From contig NC_010617.1 in NCBI RefSeq assembly GCF_000010285.1, positions 1,674,001-1,738,000 of the forward strand: DNA of 64,000 bases. Reading direction: 5' to 3'. This stretch comes from Kocuria rhizophila DC2201. GTDB taxonomy: Bacteria; Actinomycetota; Actinomycetes; Actinomycetales; Micrococcaceae. Both the position numbers and the translations under genes were made by a program. Shown here piece by piece: positions 1 through 9,106 of the stretch (position 1 is the first letter of the stretch; each line of letters starts with the position of its first letter). A model generated the notes under the pieces. It saw nothing but the letters and a program-made list of their open reading frames with translations. It was not told where the DNA came from and did not search any database.

Positions 1-591
1 GCCGTAGTGATCCAGGTGGTCCGGCTCCACGTTGGTGACCACGGCCACCTCGGGGTGGTAGGCCATGAACGAGCCGTCCGACTCGTCGGCCTCGGCCACG
101 AACCACTCGCCGGCGTCGAAGCCCGCGTTCGCCCCGAGGTCCGCCACGTGGGCGCCGATGGCCCACGAAGGCCGCAGCCCCGCGGCGCGCAGGGCCACGG
201 CGGTCATGGAGCTGGTGGTGGTCTTGCCGTGCGTGCCCGCCACGGCGATCACGCGGCGCCCGTGCATCGCGGCCGCGAGCGCCTGCGAGCGGTGCAGCAC
301 GCGCAGCCCGGCCCCGCGCGCGGCGGCCAGCTCCGGGTTCTGCTCCCGGATGGCGGTGGAGACCACCACCGTGGAGGCACCGGCCACGTGGGCGGCGTCC
401 TGGCCCACGAACACCGTGGCCCCGAGCGACTCGAGGTCCCGCAGCCCCGCGGAGTCCTTCGCGTCCGAGCCGCTCACGGGCACCCCGCGCGCGAGCAGAA
501 GCCGGGCCACAGCGGACATCCCCGCCCCGCCCATGCCGATGAGGTGCACGCGGCCCAGGGCGTGTGGGTCGAGCGGTTGCTGGCTGTTCAC
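1..591 (-). CDS. murC: UDP-N-acetylmuramate--L-alanine ligase, N-terminal part (cut by window edge)
   Basis: MurC adds L-alanine to UDP-MurNAc in the cytoplasm, the first amino acid of the peptidoglycan stem peptide. The visible 197 codons show the N-terminal nucleotide-binding Rossmann start (HLIGMGGAGMS, about residues 16-26) and the ATP loop GTHGKTT (about 119-125), both typical of MurC. The start is a GTG at 591 preceded by AGGAG six bases upstream. The gene lies 28 bp after murG and is the last visible dcw gene; the rest runs off the left edge, where ftsQ and ftsZ would be expected from related genomes. Confidence 0.96.
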   Translation of the reverse strand, partial: MNSQQPLDPHALGRVHLIGMGGAGMSAVARLLLARGVPVSGSDAKDSAGLRDLESLGATVFVGQDAAHVAGASTVVVSTAIREQNPELAAARGAGLRVLHRSQALAAAMHGRRVIAVAGTHGKTTTSSMTAVALRAAGLRPSWAIGAHVADLGANAGFDAGEWFVAEADESDGSFMAYHPEVAVVTNVEPDHLDHYG

Positions 592-619
592 GGTGGTCTC
601 CTGGGGAAGGGGGTGGGGG

Positions 620-1753
620 TCAGGCGCGGGCGGCGTCGAGGGTCAGGCGGGCCATCACCTGGGCGGCGTCGCGCACGCCGTGGGCCGCCGAGGCCCGGGC
701 CATGCGGTCCAGGCGGGCGGTGTCGGTGACGAGCGGTGCCACGGTGTCCCGGTAGAACTGGGGGGTGAACTGGGCGTCGGTGACGAGCTGCGCTCCCCCG
801 GCAGCCACGAGGGAGCGCGCGTTGAGGGCCTGCTCCCCGTTGCCGATGGGCAGCGGGACGAACACGGCGGGCAGTCCCACGGCAGCGACCTCGCACACCG
901 TGGCGGCGCCGGCGCGCGCGACCAGCAGGTCCGCGGCCGCGTACACGGTCTCCATGCCGTCCACGAACTCGGTCTGCACGTAGTTCTCGGCCCGCAGCAG
1001 CTCGCCGTCCGGGGTGCGGACCTCTTTGGTCCGCCCGGTCACGTGCAGCACCTGGTAGCCCCGGCCACCGATCTCGGAGGCGACCGCGGCCACGGTACGG
1101 TTCATGGACTGGGCCCCGGAGGAGCCGCCCGTGACCACCACGGTGGGCAGGTCCGGCTGCAGTCCCAGGGCCAGCCGCGCCCGTGCCCGGTGCGCGGCGC
1201 GGTCCAGGGTGGCGATCTCCTCCCGCATGGGCATCCCCACCACGCGGGCCCCGCGCAGCGGGGTGTCCGGGAACGCGGTGGCCACCACGGACGCGAAGCG
1301 CGCGCCCACCCGGTTGGCGATCCCGGGCCGGGCGTTGGCCTCGTGGATCACCACGGGGATCCGACGCCGCGCGGCCGCGAGGTACACGGGCGTGCACACG
1401 TAGCCGCCCACGCCCACCACCACGGTGGCCTGCTGGGAGTCCAGGATCCGTCCGGCCTGGTGCACAGCGGTGGCCATGCGGCGCGGCAGGCGCACGAGGT
1501 CCACGGATGGCCTCCGGGGCAGCGGCACGCGCTCGATCAGCTCGAGCGGCACGCCCGCTGCCGGCACGAGCCGGGTCTCCATGCCCGAGGCCGTGCCCAC
1601 GGCGCACACGCTCACGTCCGCCCGGGCCTCCTGGATGGCGCGGGCGATGGCCAGCAGGGGGCTGATGTGCCCGGCGGTGCCGCCGCCGGCGAGCACCACG
1701 CGCGCGGAGCCCGCGCGCTGGGGGCTCTGTGCCGGACCGTGTTCGGACGTCAT
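620..1753 (-). CDS. murG: MurG, lipid II-forming N-acetylglucosaminyltransferase
   Basis: MurG transfers GlcNAc from UDP-GlcNAc to lipid I at the inner face of the membrane, making lipid II. The 377-residue protein has the glycine-rich acceptor-site loop GGGTAGH (about residues 23-29) and a C-terminal UDP-GlcNAc domain with GGSSGAQ near the middle, as in the family. Length is normal. Its ATG overlaps the ftsW stop by four bases (ATGA), so translation is probably coupled to ftsW. Confidence 0.97.
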   Translation of the reverse strand: MTSEHGPAQSPQRAGSARVVLAGGGTAGHISPLLAIARAIQEARADVSVCAVGTASGMETRLVPAAGVPLELIERVPLPRRPSVDLVRLPRRMATAVHQAGRILDSQQATVVVGVGGYVCTPVYLAAARRRIPVVIHEANARPGIANRVGARFASVVATAFPDTPLRGARVVGMPMREEIATLDRAAHRARARLALGLQPDLPTVVVTGGSSGAQSMNRTVAAVASEIGGRGYQVLHVTGRTKEVRTPDGELLRAENYVQTEFVDGMETVYAAADLLVARAGAATVCEVAAVGLPAVFVPLPIGNGEQALNARSLVAAGGAQLVTDAQFTPQFYRDTVAPLVTDTARLDRMARASAAHGVRDAAQVMARLTLDAARA

Positions 1754-3111
1754 CGGCGTCCCCTTCCTGATCGACTCGTGAGGCGCTCACGCCACGGGGT
1801 GCGCGCACCGCGGGAGCCGTCGTCGAGACCCTGCTCGCGGGCCTCCTGGGCGTCCAGGATCTGGTTCGCGGCGGTGCCGGGGCCCGTCGAGCGCACCCGC
1901 ACGGTGCGGGGCACGCGGGCGAAGGACATCACTACGCCCACGGCCGCCATGGTCATGAGCAGCGCGGATCCACCGTAGCTGATGAACGGCAGGGGGATGC
2001 CGATCACGGGCAGCAGACCCGTGACCATGCCCAGGTTCACGAACGCCTGGCCCACGATCCACGTGGTGATGCACGCGGTGGTGATGCGCACGAACGTGCT
2101 GCGGGTGCGCGTGAGGATCCGGGCCATGGCCACGACCACCACGATGAACAGCACCAGGATCATGGCGGTGCCCACCAGCCCGAGCTCCTCCCCGATGATC
2201 GAGAAGATGTAGTCGTTGTGCGCCTCGGGAACGTAGTTGTACTTGAGCCGTGACTGGCCCAGCCCCACACCCCACCAGCCGCCGGTGGCCAGCGCGTTGA
2301 GCCCCTGCTGGGCCTGCCAGCACGCGTCGGTGGCGCCGCAGTCCCCGAACAGCCAGCCGGTGATGCGGTCCAGGCGGTGCGGGGCGATGGCGATCAGCAC
2401 GAGTCCGCCGCCCACGGCCAGCACACCGCCGGCCGCGAAGATCTTCAGCGGTGCGTGCACGAACCACAGGGCGGCGGCGTAGATCAGGCAGAAGACGATG
2501 GCGGTGCCGGCGTCCCCGCCGGCCAGCACCATGGCGGTGGGCAGCAGGAAGCCACCGAGCGAGGGCCACAGCGCCTTCTTCCAGTCCGTCTCCACCTCGC
2601 GGCCCTGCTTCGCGAACATCGCGGCGAGCCACAGGCTCAGCGCGAGCTTGGCGAGCTCCGAGGGCTGCACGGACTGCCCCCCGACTACGAGCCAGTTGCG
2701 GTTGCCGTTGACCTCGCGGCCCAGCGGGGTGAACACGAGGGCGGAGAGCAGCACGCTGAGCCCCCACAGCGGCCAGGCGGCCCGGCGGAAGACCTGGGTG
2801 GGCACGAGGGAGAGCCCGAACATGGCCAGCAGCCCCAGCACCGCGAACATCACCTGCTTGCCGAACAGGGAGTACGCGGAGCGGGAGTCGGAGATGGACT
2901 CCACCGCGGAGGCGGAGAGCACCATCATCACGCCGATGCCGGTGAGCAGGATCACCGAACCGGCCAGCGCGTAGTAGGAGTGGAACAGCGGCCCGTCCGT
3001 GAGCTGGCGCCACAGCCCCCGCAGCCGGGTGCTCAGGGCGGTGCCCGCGGGGGACGCGGCGTTCTCGGGGGTCTCCGGCGTAGCGGCGCGCCCCTGGGTG
3101 CGCGTGGCCAT
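1750..3111 (-). CDS. ftsW: FtsW, SEDS-family septal peptidoglycan polymerase
   Basis: FtsW is a polytopic membrane protein of the SEDS family that polymerises lipid II at the septum together with the class B PBP FtsI. The 453-residue product begins after an open frame that extends far upstream; the ATG at 3111 is chosen because it overlaps the murD stop (TGATG) and starts the expected hydrophilic N-terminus. About ten hydrophobic segments follow. Family motifs are visible: VNGNRNWL in a loop, PSELAKLAL, the [16 protein letters not shown] segment, and [14 protein letters not shown] near the C-terminus. Confidence 0.97.
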   Translation of the reverse strand: MATRTQGRAATPETPENAASPAGTALSTRLRGLWRQLTDGPLFHSYYALAGSVILLTGIGVMMVLSASAVESISDSRSAYSLFGKQVMFAVLGLLAMFGLSLVPTQVFRRAAWPLWGLSVLLSALVFTPLGREVNGNRNWLVVGGQSVQPSELAKLALSLWLAAMFAKQGREVETDWKKALWPSLGGFLLPTAMVLAGGDAGTAIVFCLIYAAALWFVHAPLKIFAAGGVLAVGGGLVLIAIAPHRLDRITGWLFGDCGATDACWQAQQGLNALATGGWWGVGLGQSRLKYNYVPEAHNDYIFSIIGEELGLVGTAMILVLFIVVVVAMARILTRTRSTFVRITTACITTWIVGQAFVNLGMVTGLLPVIGIPLPFISYGGSALLMTMAAVGVVMSFARVPRTVRVRSTGPGTAANQILDAQEAREQGLDDGSRGARTPWRERLTSRSGRGRR

Positions 3112-4652
3112 CAGATCCCCAGCTCCTCGTGCACGCTGCGGATGAACGCGTGGCCGCGCTCGGCGTAGTCGGAGAACTGGTCCATGGACGCGGCGGCCGG
3201 TGCCATGAGCACGGTGTCCTGCGCAGCGGCGTGCTCGTGCGCGAGCCGCACGGCGCGGCGCATCGCCTCCTGGCCGTCGGCGGGGTCCCCGGCCGCGGAG
3301 TCGGGCCCCGCCCCGGGGGTCGCGTGCAGCACGGGCACGTCCGGGGCCAGGCGCGCGAGCGCGTCGAGCAGGGCGGCGTCGTCCGTGCCGATCACCACCA
3401 CCGCCCTGAGCCGCTGCGCGTGGCGCGCCACCAGCTCGTCGTAGGTGACCCCCTTGGAGAGCCCGCCCGCGATCCACACCACGGGGTCGAACGCCGACAG
3501 CGAGGCCTCGGCGGCGTGGGGGTTGGTGGCCTTGGAGTCGTTGATCCAGCGCACCCCGTCGGTCTCGGCCACGAGCTGGATGCGGTGGTCCCCGGGGTGG
3601 TGCGCGCGCAGTCCGTCGCGCACAGCCTCCGGCTCCACGCCCGCGGCCCGGGCCAGCGCGGCGGCGGCCAGGGCGTTGGCCACGCCGTGGCGGGTGGGGA
3701 TGGGTCCCGTGTCCGAGACCGATCCCAGCTCCGCGGCGGTCCTCGCCCGGTCCGCCACGAACGCCCGGTCCACGAGCAGGTCCTCCACGACCCCCACCAT
3801 GGACAGTCCCGGGTGCTGGGTGGTGAAGCCCACGGCGCGGCAGCCCTCGACCACGTCCGCCGCCTCCACGAGCTCCTCCGCACCGGGCTGGTCCGCGTTG
3901 TACACGCACGCCACCCGGGTGTTCTCGTACACGCGGGACTTGTCCGCGCGGTAGTTCTCGTAGCTGCCGTGCCAGTCCACGTGGTCCTCGGCCACGTTGA
4001 GCACCGCCGAGGCCAGCGGGGAGACCGAGTGCATCCAGTGCAGCTGGAAGCTCGAGAGCTCCACGGCCAGGACGTCGTACTCCACGGGGTCGCGCAGGGC
4101 GTCCAGGATGGGGGTGCCCACGTTGCCCACCGCTACGGCCTTGAGCCCCGCGGCCTGCAGGATCGAGGCGGTCATCCCCACCGTGGTGGTCTTGCCGTTG
4201 GTCCCGGTGATGCACAGCCACTCGGGGCTCTTGCGGCCCTCCCGGCGGTTCACGCGCCACGCGAGCTCCACGTCCCCCCAGATCTGGATGCCCTCCTCGC
4301 GCGCGGCCGTGAGCAGGGAGCTCGTGGGCCGGATGCCCGGTGACGTGACCACGAGCTCGGGGCGCTGCCCGGCGACGTCGGGAACGGCGGCCATCGCGTC
4401 CGGTCCCAGCACGACGTCGCTCGCGCCCACGATCTTCAGGGTGTCCGCGCTCTGCCGGTTGCGCTCGGTGTCCCCCGCGTCCACCACCGTGACCTTCGCC
4501 CCGAGCTCGATCAGGGTGTCCGCGGCGGCGAAGCCGGAGACCCCGATGCCCGCCACGACCACGCGCAGGCCGGCCCAGGGTGCGTCCCAGCTGGTGAGCC
4601 CGGCGAGCCGGGGGGTGTCCAGGATCGGGTTGTCGTTGCTCGCGTGCATCAT
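3111..4652 (-). CDS. murD: UDP-N-acetylmuramoylalanine--D-glutamate ligase
   Basis: MurD adds D-glutamate to UDP-MurNAc-L-Ala in the cytoplasm. The 513-residue sequence has the N-terminal Rossmann domain (VVVAGIGVSGFAAA), the central ATP loop GTNGKTTT (about residues 147-154), the ELSSFQL block and the C-terminal ligase domain with WINDSKATNPHAAE. It is slightly long for MurD because of an alanine/glycine-rich insert before the last helix. Two adjacent ATG codons are possible starts; the difference is one residue. It is 78 bp downstream of mraY and its stop overlaps the ftsW ATG. Confidence 0.97.
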   Translation of the reverse strand: MMHASNDNPILDTPRLAGLTSWDAPWAGLRVVVAGIGVSGFAAADTLIELGAKVTVVDAGDTERNRQSADTLKIVGASDVVLGPDAMAAVPDVAGQRPELVVTSPGIRPTSSLLTAAREEGIQIWGDVELAWRVNRREGRKSPEWLCITGTNGKTTTVGMTASILQAAGLKAVAVGNVGTPILDALRDPVEYDVLAVELSSFQLHWMHSVSPLASAVLNVAEDHVDWHGSYENYRADKSRVYENTRVACVYNADQPGAEELVEAADVVEGCRAVGFTTQHPGLSMVGVVEDLLVDRAFVADRARTAAELGSVSDTGPIPTRHGVANALAAAALARAAGVEPEAVRDGLRAHHPGDHRIQLVAETDGVRWINDSKATNPHAAEASLSAFDPVVWIAGGLSKGVTYDELVARHAQRLRAVVVIGTDDAALLDALARLAPDVPVLHATPGAGPDSAAGDPADGQEAMRRAVRLAHEHAAAQDTVLMAPAAASMDQFSDYAERGHAFIRSVHEELGI

Positions 4653-4730
4653 GACCGGTGCTGCCTCATCCTCGTAGGGAACGTGCGGGTGGCGGGTTCA
4701 GGGGTGGTGTCCGGGCTCCGGACGACGGTG

Positions 4731-5864
4731 TCAGTGCAGGGCCTCGGCCCCGGGGAACGCGCCGCCGTTGTGCAGCAGCCAGTCCCCGTAGAACACACCG
4801 AGCGCCGCGGCCACGAAGAGCCCGGCGATCACCCAGAAGCGCACCACGATGGTGACCTCCTGCCAGCCCTTGAGCTCGAAGTGGTGCTGCAGGGGCGCCA
4901 TCTTGAAGATGCGCTTGCCGTGGGAGAGCTTGAAGTAGCCCACCTGCAGGATCACGGACATGGTGATCACCACGAACAGCCCGGCGATCAGCACGAGCAG
5001 CAGCTCGGTGCGGGAGAGCACGGCGAACGCGGCGAGTGCGCCGCCGAGCCCCAGCGAGCCGGTGTCCCCCATGAAGATCTTGGCGGGCGAGGTGTTCCAC
5101 CACAGGAACCCGATGAGCGCGCCCACCAGGGCGGCCGCGACGATCGAGAGGTCCATGGGGTCCCGCACCGCGTAGCACGCGGCCTGGGCGGCGTTCTCGC
5201 ACAGGTGCCCGGCCTGCCACAGGGTGATCAGCATGTAGCCGCTGAACACCAGGATGGAGGCCCCGGTGGCGAGCCCGTCCAGCCCGTCGGTGAGGTTCAC
5301 GGCGTTGGTGGTGCCCGTGGCGATCAGGTTCACCCACACCACGAACAGGATCAGGCCCACCACGGGCCCGGCGAACGCGAGGTCCACGCCGGTGTCCCGG
5401 GTCCAGGAGATGGCGGTCGAGGCCGGGGTGTTGCCGGCGGCATCCGGGAAGAACAGCACGAGCACGGCGAAGGCGCTGCCGATAGCGCCCTGCAGCACCA
5501 TCTTCCCGGCGGCGGTGAGCCCGAGGTTCTGCTTCTTGGAGATCTTCTTGTAGTCGTCCAGGAAGCCCACCATCCCCATGCCGAGCATGAGCCCGAGGGC
5601 CAGCAGCCCGGAGAGGGTGATCCCCCCGTTCTCGGGCCACGCGAGCACGCTGATCAGGTGGGTCACCAGGTAGGCGGCGACCACCGAGAGCAGGATGGCC
5701 ACCCCGCCCATCGTGGGCGTGCCCCGCTTGGTCTGGTGGGAGGTGGGGCCGTCGTCGCGGATGTACTGGCCGTAGCCGTGGCGGGCCAGGACCTTGATGA
5801 GCGCGGGGGTCCCGAAGATCGAGAACACGAGACCGAGCCCCGCTGCCATGAGCAGTTGAATCAT
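4731..5864 (-). CDS. mraY: Phospho-N-acetylmuramoyl-pentapeptide transferase
   Basis: MraY moves phospho-MurNAc-pentapeptide from UDP to undecaprenyl phosphate, forming lipid I in the membrane. The 377-residue polytopic protein contains the family signatures: TKRGTPTMGG in the first cytoplasmic loop, FLDDYKKI, NAVNLTDGLDGLATG and, near the C-terminus, the HHFELKGW block. The open frame continues well upstream, but the ATG at 5864 gives the usual hydrophobic N-terminus (MIQLLMAAGLGLVFS) and sits 5 bp after murF. Confidence 0.97.
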   Translation of the reverse strand: MIQLLMAAGLGLVFSIFGTPALIKVLARHGYGQYIRDDGPTSHQTKRGTPTMGGVAILLSVVAAYLVTHLISVLAWPENGGITLSGLLALGLMLGMGMVGFLDDYKKISKKQNLGLTAAGKMVLQGAIGSAFAVLVLFFPDAAGNTPASTAISWTRDTGVDLAFAGPVVGLILFVVWVNLIATGTTNAVNLTDGLDGLATGASILVFSGYMLITLWQAGHLCENAAQAACYAVRDPMDLSIVAAALVGALIGFLWWNTSPAKIFMGDTGSLGLGGALAAFAVLSRTELLLVLIAGLFVVITMSVILQVGYFKLSHGKRIFKMAPLQHHFELKGWQEVTIVVRFWVIAGLFVAAALGVFYGDWLLHNGGAFPGAEALH

Positions 5865-5869
5865 GGGGC

Positions 5870-7348
5870 TCAGCCCTTCCTGTCGTTCGAGTCGGCGCCG
5901 TCGCGGGCGATGCGGTCGCCCAGGTGATTGAGACCGGCGGCGTTGGAGGATTTCAGCAGCACGATGTCCCCGGGGCGCAGCACCGCGCGCAGGTGCTCCT
6001 CGGCGGCTTCGGCGTCCGGGACCCAGAGGGCCTCCTCGCCCCAGGAGCCCTCCAGGGTGGCCGCGGTGTACACCGGGCGGGCGAGGTCGCCCACGGCCAC
6101 AACGTGGGAGATGTTCAGCCGCACCAGCAGCTGGCCGAGGTCCGCGTGGGCGGAGATCGTCTCGTCGCCCAGCTCGTGCATCCCCCCGATCACGGCGATG
6201 GTGCGCCGGGGCGGGTGCTCGGCGTCCCCGCGGCCCAGCTGGGCGAGGGTCTGCAGGGCGGCCTTCATGGACTGGGGGTTGGCGTTGTAGGCGTCGTTGA
6301 CCACGGTGACGCCGTCCGAGCGCTCGGTGCGCTCCATGCGCCACCGTGAGCGGGCGCCGGTGCCCTCGAGCCCCGCGGCGATCCGCTCCGGCGCCACGCC
6401 CGCAGCCCACGCCACGGAGGCCGCGGCCAGCAGGTTGGTCACGTGGTGCACGCCGATCAGCCGCGAGTGCACGGGGAACGCGGAGCCGTCCGGGAAGTGC
6501 AGGGTGAAGGACGGGCAGCCGTCCGCCCCGGTGGTGACGTCCTCGGCCCACACCCGTGGGTCCTCGTGGCCGGGGTCGTGGGGTCGGCCACCCTGCCCGA
6601 AGGAGACGACGCGCGCCGTGGTGCGCTCGCGCATGGGACGCACACGGGCGTCGTCGTCGTTGAGCACCGCGGTGCCCTCCGGCGCGAGGCACTCGACCAT
6701 CTCGCCCTTGGCGCGCGCGATGTTCTCCACGCCGCCGAACTCGCCCGCGTGGGCCGATCCGACGCACAGCACCGCGCCCACGTCCGGGCGCACCATCTCG
6801 CACAGGTAGCGGATGTTGCCGATGTGCGTGGCGCCCATCTCGACGACGAAGAACTCGGTGTCCTGCTCCGCGGTGAACACGGTGAGCGGCACGCCCACCT
6901 CGCCGTTGTACGAGTTGCGCGGGGCCACCGTGGGCCCCTCGGCGGCGAAGATCCCGTGCAGCAGGTCCTTGGTGGTGGTCTTGCCCACCGAGCCAGTCAC
7001 GGCCACCACGGTCACGGGGTGCGCCGCGCGCAGCCGCTGCAGCACGTGGCTCGCGAGCGCGCCCATGGCCTGCACCACGTCCGCCACCACCACGCTCGGG
7101 TAGGGAGCGCCGGTGTCGTCGAGGACCTCGCGCTCGGTGAGGTTCAGCACGGCACCGGCGGCCGCGGCCTGCGGGACGAACGCGTGGCCGTCGGTGGTCT
7201 CCCCGGGCTTGGCGACGAACAGGGTGCCCGCCGTGACCTCCCGGGAGTCCGTGGTGACCGAGGTGGCGCTCACGCCGTCCGGGTCCGCGACGCTCACGAG
7301 TCGGCCGGAGACGGCCCGCGCGAGCTCTGCGGCGGTGATGGGGATCAT
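5870..7348 (-). CDS. murF: UDP-MurNAc-tripeptide--D-alanyl-D-alanine ligase
   Basis: MurF adds the D-Ala-D-Ala dipeptide, completing the cytoplasmic pentapeptide precursor. The 492-residue product shows the Mur ligase order: N-terminal UDP-binding domain (TSVTTDSREVTAGTLFVA), ATP loop GSVGKTTTKD, a NSYNGEVGVPLTV block and the C-terminal NDAYNANPQSM segment characteristic of MurF. The ATG at 7348 overlaps the murE stop (ATGA). A GC-rich in-frame extension upstream is antisense-like sequence inside murE and was excluded. Confidence 0.97.
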   Translation of the reverse strand: MIPITAAELARAVSGRLVSVADPDGVSATSVTTDSREVTAGTLFVAKPGETTDGHAFVPQAAAAGAVLNLTEREVLDDTGAPYPSVVVADVVQAMGALASHVLQRLRAAHPVTVVAVTGSVGKTTTKDLLHGIFAAEGPTVAPRNSYNGEVGVPLTVFTAEQDTEFFVVEMGATHIGNIRYLCEMVRPDVGAVLCVGSAHAGEFGGVENIARAKGEMVECLAPEGTAVLNDDDARVRPMRERTTARVVSFGQGGRPHDPGHEDPRVWAEDVTTGADGCPSFTLHFPDGSAFPVHSRLIGVHHVTNLLAAASVAWAAGVAPERIAAGLEGTGARSRWRMERTERSDGVTVVNDAYNANPQSMKAALQTLAQLGRGDAEHPPRRTIAVIGGMHELGDETISAHADLGQLLVRLNISHVVAVGDLARPVYTAATLEGSWGEEALWVPDAEAAEEHLRAVLRPGDIVLLKSSNAAGLNHLGDRIARDGADSNDRKG

Positions 7349-8985
7349 TTGCTCTCCTCCGTGTGGGCGTGCAGCTGCGCCAGGGCTTCGCGCAGCTCCA
7401 CTCGATCGTCCAGGGGCACGTCCACCCCGGCCACGTCCTGCACGGTCTCGTGGCCGCGCCCGGCCACGATGACCGAGTCCTCGGCCCGCGCCATCCGCAC
7501 CGCGGTGCGGATGGCCGTGGCCCGCGGGGCGATGACCAGCACGTCCGTGGCGCGCGCACCGGCGGCCACCGCCTCGCGGGCCCCCGCCGCCACCTGCTCG
7601 CGGATGGGTGCGGGGTCCTCGGCGTGGGGGTCGTCGTCGGTGACGATCACGACGTCCGCCTCCTCGGCGGCCACCCGGCCCATCACGGGCCGCTTGCCGG
7701 TGTCCCGCTGACCCGTGGCGCCGAAGACCACGATCACCCGGCCGTCCTCGGGGTCCACCGAGCGCAGCGCGCGCACCAGGGCGTCGGGGTTGTGGGCGAA
7801 GTCCACCAGCGAGGTGGGGCGGGTGCCCACGAGCTCCATGCGACCGGGCACGCTCGCGGTGAGGGGGTCGTGCTCGTCCAGGGCCCGCTGCAGGGTCTCG
7901 AGCTCCACCCCGGAGTCCAGCACCATGAGCACGGCCAGGGCCGCGTTGGCCACGTTGAAGTCCCCGGGCAGCCCGGTGTGCACGCGCAGCTCCCGGCCGT
8001 CCCGGTGGCGCAGCACGAACGCGCTGCCGATCCCCCGGCGCGTGAGCGAGCGCAGGGTCCACTGGGCGGCGTCCTGCCCGCGCTCGGCGTCCTCGCTGCC
8101 CCGCAGGGCCACCGTGGTCACGTTCGCGTCCCCGAGCTCCTCCCGGGCCCGCCGCGCCATGGCACCGCTCCACGGGTCCTCGTCGGAGAGCACCACCACC
8201 GCGCGGCTCGTGCGCTGCCGCGTGAACAGCTGCGCCTTGGCCTCGAAGTACTCCTCCATGGACCCGTGCAGGTCCAGGTGGTCCTGCGTGAGGTTGGTGA
8301 ACCCGGCCACGCCGTAGTGCACGCCGTCCACCCGGTGGAACTCGAGCGCGTGGGAGGAGACCTCCATGGCCGTGGCGGTGATCCCCCGTTCCCGCATGAG
8401 CGCGAGTAGCGAGTGCACGTGGGGTGCCTCGGGCGTGGTCAGCCGCGAGGGGATCGGGGTGTCCCCCGCGAGGATCTCGATGGTCCCGATCAGCCCGGTG
8501 GTGTGCCCGAGCGCCCGCAGGATCGCGGTGGTGAAGTACGTGGTGGTGGTCTTGCCGTTGGTCCCCGTGACGGCGAACAGCTCCTGGCCGGCCTCCTCCC
8601 CCGGGTGCGAGTCGTAGACGGCGGCGGCCACCGGGCCCACCCAGGAGCGGGGCTGCTCGCTGACCAGCACCGGCAGCGACACACCGGCCTCGTCGAGCAG
8701 CCGCTCCCCGGCCGGATCGGTGAGCACGGCCACGGCACCGGCCGCGGCGGCGTCGGCCGCGAAGCGCGCACCGTGGACCTGCGCGCCCGGCAGCGCCGCG
8801 TAGAGGTCCCCGGGTTGCACCTCGCGCGAGTTCAGGACCACGCCGGTGACGGCGCCCACCAGCCCCGACGACGCCGCCCGCACCCGGGCGCCCGTCAGGC
8901 GCGCGAGCTCCTCCACCGTGTGCGGGACGGGACGCGACGGACGCATGCTCTGCGCGTCGGCTCCCTCTGGGCCAGATGCCACCAT
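7345..8985 (-). CDS. murE: UDP-MurNAc-tripeptide synthetase, probably L-lysine adding
   Basis: MurE adds the third, cross-linking amino acid to the stem peptide. The 546-residue protein has NSREVQPGDLYAAL in the UDP-binding domain, the ATP loop GTNGKTTTT and HNPDALVRAL in the C-terminal part. In the substrate-binding loop, diaminopimelate enzymes carry DNPR; here the equivalent reads DDPH (within VTDDDPHAEDP), so lysine is more likely, as in Kocuria and Micrococcus walls. The ATG at 8985 is chosen because GAGGA lies about eight bases upstream; ATG 8946 is an alternative. Confidence 0.95.
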   Translation of the reverse strand: MVASGPEGADAQSMRPSRPVPHTVEELARLTGARVRAASSGLVGAVTGVVLNSREVQPGDLYAALPGAQVHGARFAADAAAAGAVAVLTDPAGERLLDEAGVSLPVLVSEQPRSWVGPVAAAVYDSHPGEEAGQELFAVTGTNGKTTTTYFTTAILRALGHTTGLIGTIEILAGDTPIPSRLTTPEAPHVHSLLALMRERGITATAMEVSSHALEFHRVDGVHYGVAGFTNLTQDHLDLHGSMEEYFEAKAQLFTRQRTSRAVVVLSDEDPWSGAMARRAREELGDANVTTVALRGSEDAERGQDAAQWTLRSLTRRGIGSAFVLRHRDGRELRVHTGLPGDFNVANAALAVLMVLDSGVELETLQRALDEHDPLTASVPGRMELVGTRPTSLVDFAHNPDALVRALRSVDPEDGRVIVVFGATGQRDTGKRPVMGRVAAEEADVVIVTDDDPHAEDPAPIREQVAAGAREAVAAGARATDVLVIAPRATAIRTAVRMARAEDSVIVAGRGHETVQDVAGVDVPLDDRVELREALAQLHAHTEESK

Positions 8986-9106
8986 AGAAATCCTCTTCGA
9001 ACCTGTCTGCGGACGAACCCCGTCCACCCGGGCCGGTGAGCCACCGGTCGTTGCTGCTGCCTGGCGCCGTGCGGCACCGCGGGCACCGTGCGTCTGCACC
9101 GGAAGT

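Noticed and set aside
1750-4260. FtsW as an 836-residue protein fused to a long N-terminal region
   Set aside because: The extra part overlaps murD in another frame and is Arg/Gly/Pro shadow sequence; ATG 3111 overlaps the murD stop in the usual dcw manner.
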